64,000 bases of DNA from Shewanella donghaensis (GCF_007567505.1 NZ_CP041783.1:1240001-1304000), one strand, 5' to 3'; shown: positions 46,933-57,746, counted from the first letter of the stretch. Made by a program: numbers and translations. Notes: generated from the letters alone by a model not told the origin.

Positions 46933-49575
46933 TTAGAACTTAACGCTTGCTCTAACGAAGAAGTAACGACCTAGCACATCATATGTGTAAGGATCGGTAT
47001 TTGAATCGTTATTACCTGTGTAATAAGGAGGCTCTTCATCTAATACATTGTTCACACCACCAGATAAAGTAACTGCATTAGTTAAATCATAAGATGCTGA
47101 GATATCGTGGTAAACGATAGAGTCGACTGAAGGGGCGTAACACTTAGAGGTATCATCTTTACAAGCAAAAGAATCCATACCATCAATGTAACGCGCTTCA
47201 TAAGTCGCTGACCAATCATCACCAGTTGCAGTTAAATTGAAGTTTGTTTTCAATTCAGCGTATGCACCAACACCACCAGTAATGAAACCTTTGTAATCAA
47301 TTGCATTGCCATCTTGGTCAAATTCTTCATACGTATCTAGGATAGTAGTATCAAGTCCTGCTTTCCAATCTAAGCCTAGGCCTTCAAAAGTATATGCAAC
47401 ATTGATATCGTAACCTGCAGTGTTTGTTTCACCAATGTTTTGTAAACCATTGTCAAACTTAATACGACCAGTGTTATCGATAGAGATATTTGAAGATTGA
47501 CATAATGCAGTACCAGTATTGATAGTATTACCATTTGCATCTAAACACTGATTAGCAATGTAGTTATTATCAACAGAAGTAATAGTATTACTAATTTGAA
47601 TATCGTAATAATCAACTGTTAGTGATAAACCTTCAACAAAGCTTGGAGAGTAAACTAAACCAATAGTTGTAATATCAGCTTCTTCTGGGGTTAACAGTTC
47701 GTTACCGCCTACAGTCACTTCAGCTTGTGTTTGATCTGTAGCTGGGTGAACAATTTGTTCAAATGATGGAGATTTACCGCCGTATAGCTCATCAACCGTT
47801 GGAGCACGGAATGCTGTAGATTGCACACCACGAACCATTAAATCATCAAATAAACGCCAAGTTAAACCAAGTTTCCAGGTGTTATCTGAACCAAATGTGC
47901 TGTAATCGAAGTAACGAATAGCTGCACTCAGATCAACTTGCTCAGCAAATGGAAGGTCACTTAATAATGGGATAGCTAATTCTGCATAAATTTCATTAAC
48001 ATCAAATGAACCGGCCGTAGCTTCCACGCGAGGGTCGTTAGCTAAACCTTGAGCGGTTAATGAATCAGGCGTGAAATGAGCAGACTCTTTACGGTACTCG
48101 TAACCAGCTGCGAAGCCCATAGTCCCTGCAGGTAAATCAACAATATCACCAGAAAGAGATAATGCTGCGATATCTAATTCGCTACCACCAGAATTAACTT
48201 CTGTATAAATAAATGGTGCAATGCTATCACCCATCCAAGAAGACTGTAAGAATGGATCAAACTCTTCGGCTAATACAGCATCGTTTATAGAACCAATGTT
48301 ATGCAGGTTAGCTAGCGTATCTACTGAATCATTTTTACCTTTGTTGTAAGAAGCATCCCAAGTCCAACCATTATCGAACTCGCCTTCTAAACCAACAACG
48401 ACACGAATGGTGTCAACAACTTGCGAGAAATCACGAGAACCAGACTCAACCATACGACGACCGTAATCTACAGTCTCACCGTCAGCAACCCATGGTAACA
48501 AGTCATCAGTCATCCAGCCGCCAGCAGACATAGGTTGATATACCCAAGACTCGCTGTTCCAAATTGGTTGTGGTGCCATTTGCTGATCAGACCAACGCTT
48601 AGAATACATAGCTTCAGAGAAGAAGATTATGCTATCAGAAACTTCATACGTACCAGCCATGCTTAGATTCAAACGCTCCATAGGAGTCGATAAGAAACTG
48701 TCTTTTGAGTAGTTAAAACGATCAGCATCAGTAAACTCGTGATATTCACCACCACGACCACTTAAATCTGCACCGTTAGCACCCCAAATGTGACCGCCTT
48801 CAGAGTATGAACTACCAGCACAATATATTTCTTTGCTACCATTATCACCTTTTTCTGCTATTGGGCAGTTAGAAAAATCGCGATCTGCTTGGCTAGCATC
48901 TCCACGCTTGGTGTACTGAGCGTTAATTACTACGTTACCTTTATCAAAGGTGTTACCCATAGTGAAATCGATACTTGATTCATCAGCATCACCTTCACCA
49001 GAAATACCCGTTTGAACGTTTAGCTCAAGGCCATCGAAGTCACGCTTTAAAATTATGTTTACAACGCCAGCAATAGCATCAGTACCATAAACAGCAGATG
49101 CGCCATCTTTTAATACTTCTACACGTTGGATCATTGACACTGGGATAGTATTTAAATCTACAGTAGAAGCTGCACCAGTACCTGAAGCAATCATACGACG
49201 ACCGTTAACTAATACTAAAGTACGGTTAGAACCTAAACCACGTAGGTTTACAGATGCATTACCTCTTGAACCATTGTTCACAGCAGCGTTAGTCATCGCG
49301 CCGCCTGAAGAAGTCATTTTCTGTAACACACCATCAATAGATGTTGCACCAGAAGCGATAATCGCAGATGCATCGATAACGGTAAGCGGGCTGGCCGTTT
49401 CCATATCAGCACGTTTAATACGAGAACCGGTAACAGCAATTCTTTCTACTTTTTCTACTTGAGCTTCTTCAGCTGATACATTTGCTGAGAAAGTTGAAGT
49501 TGTTGCAACTGCTGTCGCAGCTACAGTTAATAAGCCGCGGCGAATAGCCTTAGCGGTTAAAGATAATGAACTCAT
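46933..49575 (-). CDS. TonB-dependent outer-membrane receptor (paralogue 2)
   Basis: An 880-residue receptor. Signal peptide MSSLSLTAKAIRRGLLTVAATAV to about ANVSAEE. TonB-box region VEKVERIAVTGSRIKRADMETASPLTVIDASAI, plug with NLRGLGSNRTLVLVNGRRMIASG and EVLKDGASAVYGTDAIAGVVNIILKRDFDGLELNV, then the barrel ending YDVLGRYFFVRASVKF. It lies upstream of paralogue 1 with a terminator between, so the genes are probably separately transcribed. The ATG at 49575 follows GGGAGC; the frame is open another 13 codons upstream, but that stretch has no such site. Loops contain cysteine pairs. Substrate unknown. Confidence 0.93.
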   Translation of the reverse strand: MSSLSLTAKAIRRGLLTVAATAVATTSTFSANVSAEEAQVEKVERIAVTGSRIKRADMETASPLTVIDASAIIASGATSIDGVLQKMTSSGGAMTNAAVNNGSRGNASVNLRGLGSNRTLVLVNGRRMIASGTGAASTVDLNTIPVSMIQRVEVLKDGASAVYGTDAIAGVVNIILKRDFDGLELNVQTGISGEGDADESSIDFTMGNTFDKGNVVINAQYTKRGDASQADRDFSNCPIAEKGDNGSKEIYCAGSSYSEGGHIWGANGADLSGRGGEYHEFTDADRFNYSKDSFLSTPMERLNLSMAGTYEVSDSIIFFSEAMYSKRWSDQQMAPQPIWNSESWVYQPMSAGGWMTDDLLPWVADGETVDYGRRMVESGSRDFSQVVDTIRVVVGLEGEFDNGWTWDASYNKGKNDSVDTLANLHNIGSINDAVLAEEFDPFLQSSWMGDSIAPFIYTEVNSGGSELDIAALSLSGDIVDLPAGTMGFAAGYEYRKESAHFTPDSLTAQGLANDPRVEATAGSFDVNEIYAELAIPLLSDLPFAEQVDLSAAIRYFDYSTFGSDNTWKLGLTWRLFDDLMVRGVQSTAFRAPTVDELYGGKSPSFEQIVHPATDQTQAEVTVGGNELLTPEEADITTIGLVYSPSFVEGLSLTVDYYDIQISNTITSVDNNYIANQCLDANGNTINTGTALCQSSNISIDNTGRIKFDNGLQNIGETNTAGYDINVAYTFEGLGLDWKAGLDTTILDTYEEFDQDGNAIDYKGFITGGVGAYAELKTNFNLTATGDDWSATYEARYIDGMDSFACKDDTSKCYAPSVDSIVYHDISASYDLTNAVTLSGGVNNVLDEEPPYYTGNNDSNTDPYTYDVLGRYFFVRASVKF

Positions 49576-50350
49576 TATTATGCTCCCTTCGTCGTGATTT
49601 AAATAAACCCACAACGTTATATTTATTATTTTTAGGTTAACTACTCTAGTTAACTGAGAGCATTATTGTTAAATAAAATTGATTTAGTCAACATTTTTCA
49701 CAAATAAATAACTGAACGGTTGAGTTGTGATACAAATAAAATGCAATTACTATTACAATTCAAATTAATACTTTAAAATCAGTTACTTAAATAAAAACCG
49801 CAACCTAATGTTAAATAATATAAACATAAACTTTAACAAAGTGTTAATAACATTGTTAAATAAGATCGATAATTAGCCAATTAAGTTAACCAATTAACAA
49901 ACTAAAATATAAACACAAACATAATACCGCAAATAAATTAACTAATTTAACAATTCAGCAACTCAAGTAACTAAAAATAAATATGTTACATTCTGTTAAA
50001 TTTTAATAAATGTATTAATAATCACAATTTTTGCATATATAAAACATCAAGTAGATATCATCTAGTTGGTGAGATTAAATTAAATTTTTATGCATATATT
50101 GCATCATAGAGGTGACAGAAACTTCGCTGCCTACAAATGGCAGTAGGAGATTTATCTAATAAATTGGTAAGAAAGAAAAACAATAACAGAGTTAAATAGT
50201 CATAGCGCAGCACGAGAGACACACGAAATAATATTGATTTAGCAAGGTTTCGACAAAGCTGAACGGATAATTATTAAGGGACTTGAATAGCAAATATAGC
50301 TGCTTCTTAAACTTTGGCCGGCACTTAAGCAAAACATTAATTTTAAGCAT
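49576..50350. other. long A/T-rich intergenic region
   Basis: About 775 bp between the receptor gene and ndk. Very A/T-rich, with many AATTAAC/TTAAC-type words and no open frame with a ribosome site. The receptor promoter must be at its left end. I could not recognise an RNA gene. A 73-residue minus-strand frame over its right end is judged spurious. Confidence 0.45.
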
Positions 50351-50378
50351 AAAAAAAGGAGCCAAAGGCTCCTTTTTT
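50351..50378 (-). terminator. terminator after ndk
   Basis: Stem AAAGGAGCC / GGCTCCTTT with a 3-4 base loop and A/T runs on both sides, about 17 bp after the ndk stop. Confidence 0.9.
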
Positions 50379-50394
50379 AAAATCAATCTAGAAT

Positions 50395-50826
50395 TTAGCG
50401 TGTGCGTGCACACAACTCTTCTGCACTGAAGAAGTAAGCAACTTCACGCTCTGCAGATGCAACTGAATCAGAACCGTGAGCAGCGTTCTCGTCAATGCTT
50501 TCTGCAAAATCGGCACGGATAGTACCTGGAGCAGCGTCAGCTGGGTTAGTAGCACCCAAGATGTCACGATGAGCTAGAACTGCGTTCTCGCCTTCTAAAG
50601 TCTGAACCATGATAGGGCCAGAAGTCATGAATGCTACTAGAGCACCAAAGAAAGGACGTTCGCTATGCTCAGCGTAGAAACCTTCAGCTTGTTCTTGAGT
50701 TAGGTGTACCATTTTAGAAGCAATGATCTTAAGACCAGCAGTTTCGAAACGGTTGTAGATAGCACCGATGTGGTTTTTAGCAACTGCATCTGGTTTGATA
50801 ATTGAAAAAGTGCGTTCGATAGCCAT
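50395..50826 (-). CDS. ndk: nucleoside diphosphate kinase
   Basis: A 143-residue kinase transferring phosphate between nucleoside triphosphates and diphosphates. [16 protein letters not shown] at the start and the active-site motif [30 protein letters not shown], with the phosphorylated His in NAAHGSD. Length and start equal E. coli Ndk. Transcribed alone. In several gammaproteobacteria ndk also sits near the isc operon. Confidence 0.97.
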   Translation of the reverse strand: MAIERTFSIIKPDAVAKNHIGAIYNRFETAGLKIIASKMVHLTQEQAEGFYAEHSERPFFGALVAFMTSGPIMVQTLEGENAVLAHRDILGATNPADAAPGTIRADFAESIDENAAHGSDSVASAEREVAYFFSAEELCARTR

Positions 50827-50984
50827 TAGAAGCTTCCTTTAGATAACAAATATTTTTAAATTCGCGCGGATTATACGTAATTTACCTTACGATGCATAGC
50901 GTTATTGATGTCACATAACCAAATTGTAATCTTGTGACTCAGCTAATACAAAAATTGTGATAAAACTCTACTTGCTTGTTAAAC

Positions 50985-51620
50985 CTATTGGAACGATTGA
51001 ACAAGATATCCTTGTAACATCATTGGTAATTGCTCAACAAACTGAGTATTAGACATTGAACATGCGATAGCTGGAGTCAAGGTTGGGTATAAAATTTTAT
51101 CAAGCAGGCTATTAATAAGCATATAAATAACCATATCGGCTGAATCTTGCTGAGACTGGGTTGCTGGCTTTTCATCACAAAAACGAAGTAACAAATTCGA
51201 TAATCGACTGTAGGTTTCATTTCTATCTAACGTTGGCTGGGTAAAGATAGTATCAGGGTGTAAACGCGCATTCAGATGGATAGTTCTAAATACACTTCTT
51301 CTAGCATCTAAAAAATCGTATGTTTGCTGACAAAGAACCGTCACTTGCTCTTCTAAAGTCTGACACTCTATCAATTCAAGTGCTTCGACCCACTTTAATA
51401 ATTCACAACCAAAATCATCATACAATAATGGTAATAATGCTTCTTTATTCTCAAATCGACGATAGAAAGTGCCAACTGACACCCCTGCTCCTTCAGCTAA
51501 CTCTTTAATGCTTATATGTTCAAAGTATTTAAACTTGAGCGCATCTTGCAATGATTGTAAAAACTTATCATGAGTAGCTTGGCTACGTTTTTGTTTCGGG
51601 CGTAAATCTGTGACAGACAT
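50985..51620 (-). CDS. TetR/AcrR-family regulator
   Basis: A 211-residue repressor type. N-terminal HTH: RSQATHDKFLQSLQDALKFKYFEHISIKELAEGAGVSVGTFYRRFENKEALLPLLYDDF, a canonical TetR recognition region. The C-terminal helical ligand domain is unassigned. I start at the ATG at 51620 (GGA-type site upstream); an in-frame TTG four codons earlier is weaker. The amidohydrolase gene upstream is co-directional, with a terminator between, so direct control of it is plausible but unproven. Confidence 0.85.
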   Translation of the reverse strand: MSVTDLRPKQKRSQATHDKFLQSLQDALKFKYFEHISIKELAEGAGVSVGTFYRRFENKEALLPLLYDDFGCELLKWVEALELIECQTLEEQVTVLCQQTYDFLDARRSVFRTIHLNARLHPDTIFTQPTLDRNETYSRLSNLLLRFCDEKPATQSQQDSADMVIYMLINSLLDKILYPTLTPAIACSMSNTQFVEQLPMMLQGYLVQSFQ

Positions 51621-51645
51621 GCATTTTTCCAATGAACTCTCGTTG

Positions 51646-51681
51646 ATAAAAAAGACAGCAAATGCATCACCTGCTGTCTTT
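51646..51681 (-). terminator. terminator after the amidohydrolase gene
   Basis: Stem AAAGACAGC / GCTGTCTTT with a 13-base loop, then TTTTTT on the minus strand. Confidence 0.8.
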
Positions 51682-51785
51682 ACACATCATACAAGTTCTA
51701 ATGTAAAAACTCTATTTCAACTATTCAGTTAAACCTTTAATACGATGAAGTCGTCATGCTTGGACGGTTAAACAACCAACAAGGG

Positions 51786-53243
51786 TTAATGTAAACCAAC
51801 AATGGCTTTGTTATCTGCCACAATTTGCTGACTGTCATAACCAATACCATTTTTAAACACCACAGGCATATCTTGGATTCGCGTAATATCCACACTTAAA
51901 TCACCATTAACCAGAACCAAATCAGCATTTTTACCCACTTCTATACTTCCTATTACATCTTGTTTTTCAAGATAAGTCGCGGCATTTAATGTTGCTATTT
52001 TAATGACTTCTTCGACTCGAAAGCCTGACTCAAATAACAATTCAATCATTCGCTGGTTAGAGAACCCCGCAACCACACCACCATAACCGGTTGGATCTGT
52101 GCCAGCCATCAGTAAACCGCCCGCTTCAACAAACTTTCTTTCCAGTTGCATCATTTTGTCAAACACGACAGGCCATGTTGCCTCTTCTTGTTGGGATATA
52201 CTTAACCAGCGTGTTTCGTATTGCTTCCTCACTTGAGGAATCAGTGCTTCAAGTGCTAATGGATAGGCTTTAGGGCGACCTTTGATAAAAGTTTCATATA
52301 CAGTTAACGTTGATGTTAACGCCACATTTTGCTCAACTAGATAAGCGATAAGATCATCTACCTCTTGTGAATTGATGTCTAAATCCACTAAAGATTGATG
52401 TGCATCTTTTGGACAAATATCCTTTTGCTTATTTTTGACAAAATCTGTCGCTGCAAAAAAACCATGTTCCAAATTATCAATGCCCATTTGAGCAGCTTCG
52501 CGATACGTTATTGAGCACAAGTGCGCAGTAACTTTATGATGACGTTTGTGGGCTTGAGTGATGACAGTTTTAAGTTCTTCGCTGCGAATATTAATATACG
52601 CTTTATAAGAAGTCACACCTTCAGATATCCAGTAATCCATCATGAGTTTGGCATTTTCAGCATCACGCAAGGTTTTTAACTTGAGAATAGGTAAACCTGG
52701 ACCGTTGAGGTAAGGCGCTGTGACATCCATATCAGGACCAATTGTTTCACCAGCATTGATTGCCGCACGTACATTTAAGTCGCCATATGGGGAGGTCGTC
52801 CCCGCCGTGCGTACAGTCGTTGCTCCGCCGGCTAAATAAAGTTTAGGAAAACTATGCAACATCTCAGTATAGTGAGCATTACCAGTAGGATAAAACATAT
52901 GTTCATGCATCATCACAAGCCCGGGAATTAAAGTTTTTCCACTGCCATTAATTATCGCAGCCTCATTTGGTATCTCTGCTTTAATGCTATCTGAAATGCT
53001 ACTGATTTTACCCGCTTTGATGATAACCGTTTGTGATGGCATTCGTTGACGGCCAGTTCCATCGATAATGTCGACATTGGTAATGGCTATGATTGACTGA
53101 TCATATGAAACGTAGTTATTTGAAGCTGTTCCTTTTGTCATTGAGCTAGCTGAAACAGTGCTTTGAGCAACACTGCTACCCGCAAATACCGCACATGAAA
53201 AGCTATACAATATTAAAGCAATACTGGCTAGTTTAAATTCCAT
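51786..53243 (-). CDS. secreted metal-dependent amidohydrolase
   Basis: A 485-residue amidohydrolase of the imidazolonepropionase-like/prolidase-like group. Signal peptide MEFKLASIALILYSFSCAVFAG. Metal ligands: GLVMMHEHMFYP (HxH), VTAHLCS (His), NLEHGFFA (His) and MAGTDPTGYGG (Asp). A carboxylated-lysine candidate is in TSYKAYINI. The C-terminal composite domain reads GSIEVGKNADLVLVNGDLS. Relatives act on peptides or N-acyl/cyclic amides in the periplasm. The substrate is unknown. Its neighbours are an exported RidA and a GFA protein on the same strand. Confidence 0.88.
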   Translation of the reverse strand: MEFKLASIALILYSFSCAVFAGSSVAQSTVSASSMTKGTASNNYVSYDQSIIAITNVDIIDGTGRQRMPSQTVIIKAGKISSISDSIKAEIPNEAAIINGSGKTLIPGLVMMHEHMFYPTGNAHYTEMLHSFPKLYLAGGATTVRTAGTTSPYGDLNVRAAINAGETIGPDMDVTAPYLNGPGLPILKLKTLRDAENAKLMMDYWISEGVTSYKAYINIRSEELKTVITQAHKRHHKVTAHLCSITYREAAQMGIDNLEHGFFAATDFVKNKQKDICPKDAHQSLVDLDINSQEVDDLIAYLVEQNVALTSTLTVYETFIKGRPKAYPLALEALIPQVRKQYETRWLSISQQEEATWPVVFDKMMQLERKFVEAGGLLMAGTDPTGYGGVVAGFSNQRMIELLFESGFRVEEVIKIATLNAATYLEKQDVIGSIEVGKNADLVLVNGDLSVDITRIQDMPVVFKNGIGYDSQQIVADNKAIVGLH

Positions 53244-53349
53244 TATTCATCCCTGTTCAAATTTTTTTTAGGGATGATATAGCCAAACACAACTTATGTA
53301 AATATGAGTTCACATTTTAATGGGCTTTATATTATCCTCTGTTTATTAC

Positions 53350-53826
53350 TTATTTCGCTGCTAAACACTCAATTTCAATACTCGCACCAAGGGCTAATGC
53401 TTTCACAGCCATCGTACTTCTAGCAGGATAAGGTGCACTAAAAAAGGTTCGATATATATTATTGAATACTGGAAAATCCTCTATATTTGTTAGCATCACA
53501 GTACATTTGACCACATCTTGTAAACCGTAGCCCATTCTGGATAATGAACTGCTAATATTGGCTAATGTCATTTCTGTTTCAGCACTTACTCCGCCCACAG
53601 CCAATTTGCTAGTAGTTGGATCGATCCCTATCTGGCCTGACAAATAAACCGTATTACCCACTTGTACACCTTCAGAAAAAGGATAAGTCGTAGGTGTTTG
53701 TTTCGTATTTAAGAAACGCACTTTGGTTTGTGGTGCCTCAGTAATCACACCTGTGTCCATATGATTTACTTGATTGGCACTAACTGAACAGCTGACCAAT
53801 GCAGCAATGATGACGATTAACTTCAT
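53350..53826 (-). CDS. exported RidA-family protein
   Basis: A 158-residue protein: signal peptide MKLIVIIAALVSCSVSANQ, then a RidA/YjgF domain (about 32-157) with FSEGVQVGNTVYLSGQIGIDP, VVKCTVMLTNIEDFPVFNNIYRTFF, PARSTMAVKALALGASIEIECLA. The Arg and Glu that bind substrate in RidA (PARS and IEIE) are kept, so enamine/imine deaminase activity is possible. Most RidA proteins are cytosolic, so the signal peptide is unusual. ATG at 53826 follows AAGGAA. It begins 10 bp after the GFA gene. Confidence 0.85.
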   Translation of the reverse strand: MKLIVIIAALVSCSVSANQVNHMDTGVITEAPQTKVRFLNTKQTPTTYPFSEGVQVGNTVYLSGQIGIDPTTSKLAVGGVSAETEMTLANISSSLSRMGYGLQDVVKCTVMLTNIEDFPVFNNIYRTFFSAPYPARSTMAVKALALGASIEIECLAAK

Positions 53827-53836
53827 GAAAAATTCC

Positions 53837-54277
53837 TTATTTAGCGACATTACTTTCTGATGGTGCTGTCGATGGTGTGGTACTAAATGCACTGATATGA
53901 TTTAAATCTTTTAACCATGATTGCGCCGAGCAATGCCAAATTTGCATTGATGGCGTTAATGCTTTGCGCTGATCGACAACCCCGAGCCTAATTCCATATA
54001 CCCGCGGCGCATCTCCAACCGAAGTTGCGTACATAGCAGAACCGCATTGTTGGCAAAAACCTTGAGCACGAGGATTACCACTATCTGCGATTTTTATATA
54101 TTCTTTTGGCGTCCCCTTAGTAAAAGTCATTGCGTCAATATCTGACATAACAACCGTTCTAAAAGCACTGGCTGATAGCATTTGACAGTCATTGCAATGA
54201 CAAACTATCACCTTGTCAGGTCTTACTTTGGCAGTAAAAGCTAAATCACCACAATGACATTGGCCTGTTATATTCAT
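53837..54277 (-). CDS. GFA/CENP-V-fold zinc protein
   Basis: A 146-residue GFA-family protein with GQCHCGDLAF, VCHCNDCQMLSASAF and GFCQQCGSAMYA as zinc ligands, seven cysteines in the usual layout. The C-terminal tail STTPSTAPSESNVAK is extra and disordered-looking. The gene is followed at 10 bp by the exported RidA, so they form an operon. Activity unknown. Confidence 0.88.
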   Translation of the reverse strand: MNITGQCHCGDLAFTAKVRPDKVIVCHCNDCQMLSASAFRTVVMSDIDAMTFTKGTPKEYIKIADSGNPRAQGFCQQCGSAMYATSVGDAPRVYGIRLGVVDQRKALTPSMQIWHCSAQSWLKDLNHISAFSTTPSTAPSESNVAK

Positions 54278-54453
54278 TTATAAACTCACTTTATGTGAAC
54301 TAAGGTTCGCATAACTTTAGAGTTAAATAGCTAATTAAGCAAGAGATATTAATTACAGCTAGATTAAATTCAGGGACAGAACCAAAGGGACAGAGAGCGA
54401 AAATAGTAAATAGCATGACTAAATGCCAGAGTAGATATATTTATTTCGAGCAT

Positions 54454-54492
54454 AAAAAAAGCAACGATAATGTAAATACATAATCGTTGCTT
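54454..54492 (-). terminator. terminator after the isc operon
   Basis: Stem AGCAACGAT / ATCGTTGCT with a loop of about 14 bases, then TTTTTTT on the minus strand. It lies after fdx. Confidence 0.85.
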
Positions 54493-54547
54493 GTTTAATA
54501 ATAACTATCGAGGAGCAGATGTAAACTCATCTGCTAATAACGCAAGT

Positions 54548-54883
54548 TTAGCCTTCGCTAACCATGTTGACAGTATATTTTGGAATCTCGATGACCATAT
54601 CAGTATCAACAACTTTAGCTTGGCAAGATAGACGACTCTCAGGCTCAAGTCCCCAAGCTTTATCTAACATGTCATCTTCTAACTCATCACTTTCTTCAAG
54701 GGCATCGAAGCCTTCACGTACAATACAATGACAAGTTGTACATGAATTCGATTTTTCACAAGCATGTTCAATATGAATACCATTTTTTAATGCTACATCT
54801 AAAATGGTCTCACCGATTTCAGCTTCAACAACTGCGCCGTCTGGACACAGTTCTTCATGTGGTAAAAAAACTAACTGTGGCAT
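54548..54883 (-). CDS. fdx: ISC-type [2Fe-2S] ferredoxin
   Basis: A 111-residue adrenodoxin-type ferredoxin. Cluster ligands: CEKSNSCTTCHC region (Cys-x5-Cys-x2-Cys) and the distal Cys in RLSCQAKV. Ends VNMVSEG. Supplies electrons to Fe-S assembly. It is the last gene of the operon. No iscX-like frame follows before the terminator. Confidence 0.95.
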   Translation of the reverse strand: MPQLVFLPHEELCPDGAVVEAEIGETILDVALKNGIHIEHACEKSNSCTTCHCIVREGFDALEESDELEDDMLDKAWGLEPESRLSCQAKVVDTDMVIEIPKYTVNMVSEG

Positions 54884-54891
54884 GTTATCAC

Positions 54892-56754
54892 CTATATATT
54901 ATCGACAGACTGACCTTTCAGCGCTGTTCGAATTGAATTATCCATACGACGATTAGCAAATTCTTGCGTTTGTGCATCTAACGCTTCAATTGCTTTTTCT
55001 ATTGCGTCGGTATCTTCGCCTTGAGCAGTTACTTGTAACTGTTCAATTGAACTATAAATAGCCGTTCTTTCTTCCTCACTGAGTAAGTCAGCATCTTTTG
55101 CTAGCGCAGCCGTGAGTGTTTCAACCACGCGAGAAGCTTCTACTTGCTGCTCTGCTAGCATTCTTCGGCTAATATCATCTTTAGCATGCTTCATAGAATC
55201 TTTCAGCATAGTCGCGATTTCAGTATCAGATAAACCAAATGATGGCTTAACCTGAATCGTGGTCTTAACTTCTGTTGATTTTTCCATGGCTGTCACGCTA
55301 AGTAAACCATCTGCATCAACTTGGAAGGTGACTCGAATATGCGCCGCGCCAGCAGCAAGAGCTGGAATACCATTTAAAGTAAAACGCGCTAATGAACGAC
55401 AATCATCGACCATTTCACGTTCGCCCTGCACAACATGAAATGCCATTGCCGTTTGACCATCTTTAAAAGTGGTAAATTCTTGGGCGCGAGCCACTGGAAT
55501 GGTGGTGTTACGAGTGACGACTTTTTCAATCAGTCCACCCATAGTTTCGATACCCAAAGACAATGGAATAACATCAAGTAATAACAAATCTGATTCAGGC
55601 TTGTTACCCACTAAAATATCGGCCTGAATTGCTGCGCCAATAGCGACAACACGATCAGGGTCAATGGAGGTAAGAGGTGTTTTCTTAAAGAAGTTTTCAA
55701 CTTGCTCAAGCACTAAAGGTACGCGAGTTGAACCGCCGACCATAACCGTTTCAATAATGTCATCAGTGGTGACATCTGCATCACGTAACGTTCTGCGACA
55801 ACTTGATATGGTTTTCTTAACCAGAGAACTAATCAGTGCTTCAAAGTCAGTTTTAGTCACTTCTGCTTCAACACGCTCAGCATTATCTAACGTAATTGAT
55901 GCTATGCAGGTCTCAGATGATGTTAAGTGCTCTTTAACTCTTCGTGATTCAATTAATAATTGACGCGAAAGGGTTGCAGACAAATCTGATAAACCAAAAG
56001 CTTGCTGAAGATGTGTTTGCAATAGATGATCAAAATCATCACCACCTAATGCAGAATCACCACCGGTAGCTAATACTTCAAATACACCACGATTAAGTCG
56101 TAATATCGAAATGTCGAATGTACCACCACCTAAATCATAAATGGCAATAACACCTTCTTGTTTAGAATCTAAGCCATAAGCAATCGCTGCAGCAGTGGGT
56201 TCATTCAATAAACGTAAAACCTTCACACCTAAAAGCTCTGCCGCATCTTTGGTACCCTGACGTTGTGCATCATCAAAATAGGCCGGTACGGTAATAACAA
56301 CGCCTTCTAAATCGCCACCGAGTGTTGCTTCAGCTCTGGCAATAAGTGGTTTTAAAATTTCAGCAGATACTTGAATCGGATTTACAGCGCCAAATGCAGT
56401 ATTGAAAATAGGTAACCCATTTTCGCTGGCGCTGAAATCATAAGGAAGATTAAGTTCTTTAGCTTGAATATCGGCAAGACTTTTACCCATAAAGCGCTTT
56501 ACAGACACTATGGTATTTTTAGGGTCTTGAGCAGACTTAGCTTGTGCATTCATACCCGTTTCGATTGAGTCGGTATTAAAATGTACAACTGAAGGAAGAG
56601 AATGTTGTCCGTCGCTATCAACCAAAGTTAATGCTTCACCACTTCTCACGGCAGCAACTAACGAATTTGTCGTACCGAGATCGATACCAACCGCTAGACG
56701 GTGTTGATGAGGCGCGGCGCTTTGTCCGGGCTCGGCGATTTGAAAAAGTGCCAT
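54892..56754 (-). CDS. hscA: Fe-S cluster chaperone HscA (Hsp70)
   Basis: A 620-residue specialised Hsp70 that, with HscB, releases clusters from IscU. N-terminal ATPase: [54 protein letters not shown]. The substrate-binding domain begins [15 protein letters not shown]. coli HscA is 616 residues. The fdx gene follows 8 bp downstream. Confidence 0.96.
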   Translation of the reverse strand: MALFQIAEPGQSAAPHQHRLAVGIDLGTTNSLVAAVRSGEALTLVDSDGQHSLPSVVHFNTDSIETGMNAQAKSAQDPKNTIVSVKRFMGKSLADIQAKELNLPYDFSASENGLPIFNTAFGAVNPIQVSAEILKPLIARAEATLGGDLEGVVITVPAYFDDAQRQGTKDAAELLGVKVLRLLNEPTAAAIAYGLDSKQEGVIAIYDLGGGTFDISILRLNRGVFEVLATGGDSALGGDDFDHLLQTHLQQAFGLSDLSATLSRQLLIESRRVKEHLTSSETCIASITLDNAERVEAEVTKTDFEALISSLVKKTISSCRRTLRDADVTTDDIIETVMVGGSTRVPLVLEQVENFFKKTPLTSIDPDRVVAIGAAIQADILVGNKPESDLLLLDVIPLSLGIETMGGLIEKVVTRNTTIPVARAQEFTTFKDGQTAMAFHVVQGEREMVDDCRSLARFTLNGIPALAAGAAHIRVTFQVDADGLLSVTAMEKSTEVKTTIQVKPSFGLSDTEIATMLKDSMKHAKDDISRRMLAEQQVEASRVVETLTAALAKDADLLSEEERTAIYSSIEQLQVTAQGEDTDAIEKAIEALDAQTQEFANRRMDNSIRTALKGQSVDNI

Positions 56755-56842
56755 AATAATCCAATTTTAGTTGTGAACATTCATCGATTAAATCAAAATA
56801 AAATGCCCAGCTATAATCACTGAGCAAAGTTTAATCAAAAAC

Positions 56843-57367
56843 TTAATCTAATAATGAATCTTCAATTCTAGCTAATTCATCTTGCAATTTTGCCATAAAT
56901 TTAAGCTTTCTGATCTGATCAGCCGCAGATAAATTATCATTATCTGTTTCTGATAGCAGTAATTTGGCAAGTTGTTGCGAAAGTGACGTTTCAAAATCAG
57001 CAAATGAATCGTATAAATCACTGATTAATTCGTCAGGTTGTTGGTCGTCTTTGATATCTTCTAATGCTTCTCGCCATTCCATCTGCTGCATTAAAAATGC
57101 AGTGTCTTTAACCGTTGTGGTTTCATGACTAATATCAATGCCGCGTAGGCTTAATATATGTTCAGCACGTTTGAGAGGATTTTTGAGGGTCTGATAGCCA
57201 TCATTGACTTGCGCAGTTCGTTGCACTGACAATAATTTTTGTTGCTCAGATTCATTAGCAAACTTATCGGGATGAACCGCCCTTTGCAGGGCGCGATAGC
57301 GTTCTGCAAGTGAGGCGATGTCGATATCAAAGGAAGGTGAAAATTGAAATAACTCAAAATAATTCAT
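56843..57367 (-). CDS. hscB: Fe-S co-chaperone HscB (J protein)
   Basis: A 174-residue J-domain co-chaperone. [35 protein letters not shown] contains the HPD motif. The C-terminal helical domain ([13 protein letters not shown]) binds IscU. Length is close to E. coli HscB (171). Confidence 0.95.
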   Translation of the reverse strand: MNYFELFQFSPSFDIDIASLAERYRALQRAVHPDKFANESEQQKLLSVQRTAQVNDGYQTLKNPLKRAEHILSLRGIDISHETTTVKDTAFLMQQMEWREALEDIKDDQQPDELISDLYDSFADFETSLSQQLAKLLLSETDNDNLSAADQIRKLKFMAKLQDELARIEDSLLD

Positions 57368-57422
57368 TGGCAGATATCATGCTCTTTATTGGTAATGTTT
57401 AGTGTCAATTTCAGCATCTATA

Positions 57423-57746
57423 TTAGACAGTGAAACTTTCACCACAACCACATTCACCTTTGGCATTAGGGTTATTAAATTCGAAGCCCTCATTGAGGCC
57501 CTCTTTAACAAAATCTAATTCAATGCCTTGGAGATAAATAAAGCTTTTTGCATCGATAATGATATTAACGCCTTCAATTTCATAAACTTCATCGTCGTCA
57601 TTAATATCATCAACAAATTCAATCACATAAGCCATACCAGAACAACCAGATGTTCTTAACCCAAGACGTAAACCTAAGCCTTTCCCACGATTATCTAGGA
57701 AAGATTTAACTCTATCAGCCGCAGCTGGGGTCATTGTAATTGCCAT
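57423..57746 (-). CDS. iscA: A-type Fe-S carrier IscA
   Basis: A 107-residue carrier. Cysteine ligands: [15 protein letters not shown] and GECGCGESF. Length matches E. coli IscA. Binds iron or Fe-S clusters for delivery to apo-proteins. It follows iscU by 14 bp. Confidence 0.96.
   Translation of the reverse strand: MAITMTPAAADRVKSFLDNRGKGLGLRLGLRTSGCSGMAYVIEFVDDINDDDEVYEIEGVNIIIDAKSFIYLQGIELDFVKEGLNEGFEFNNPNAKGECGCGESFTV

Noticed and set aside
50192..50413. 73-residue minus-strand frame after ndk
   Set aside because: It overlaps the ndk end and its terminator and has no family features.
54278..54547. iscX gene expected after fdx
   Set aside because: No frame of the right size and character is visible between fdx and the terminator; the operon ends after fdx here.
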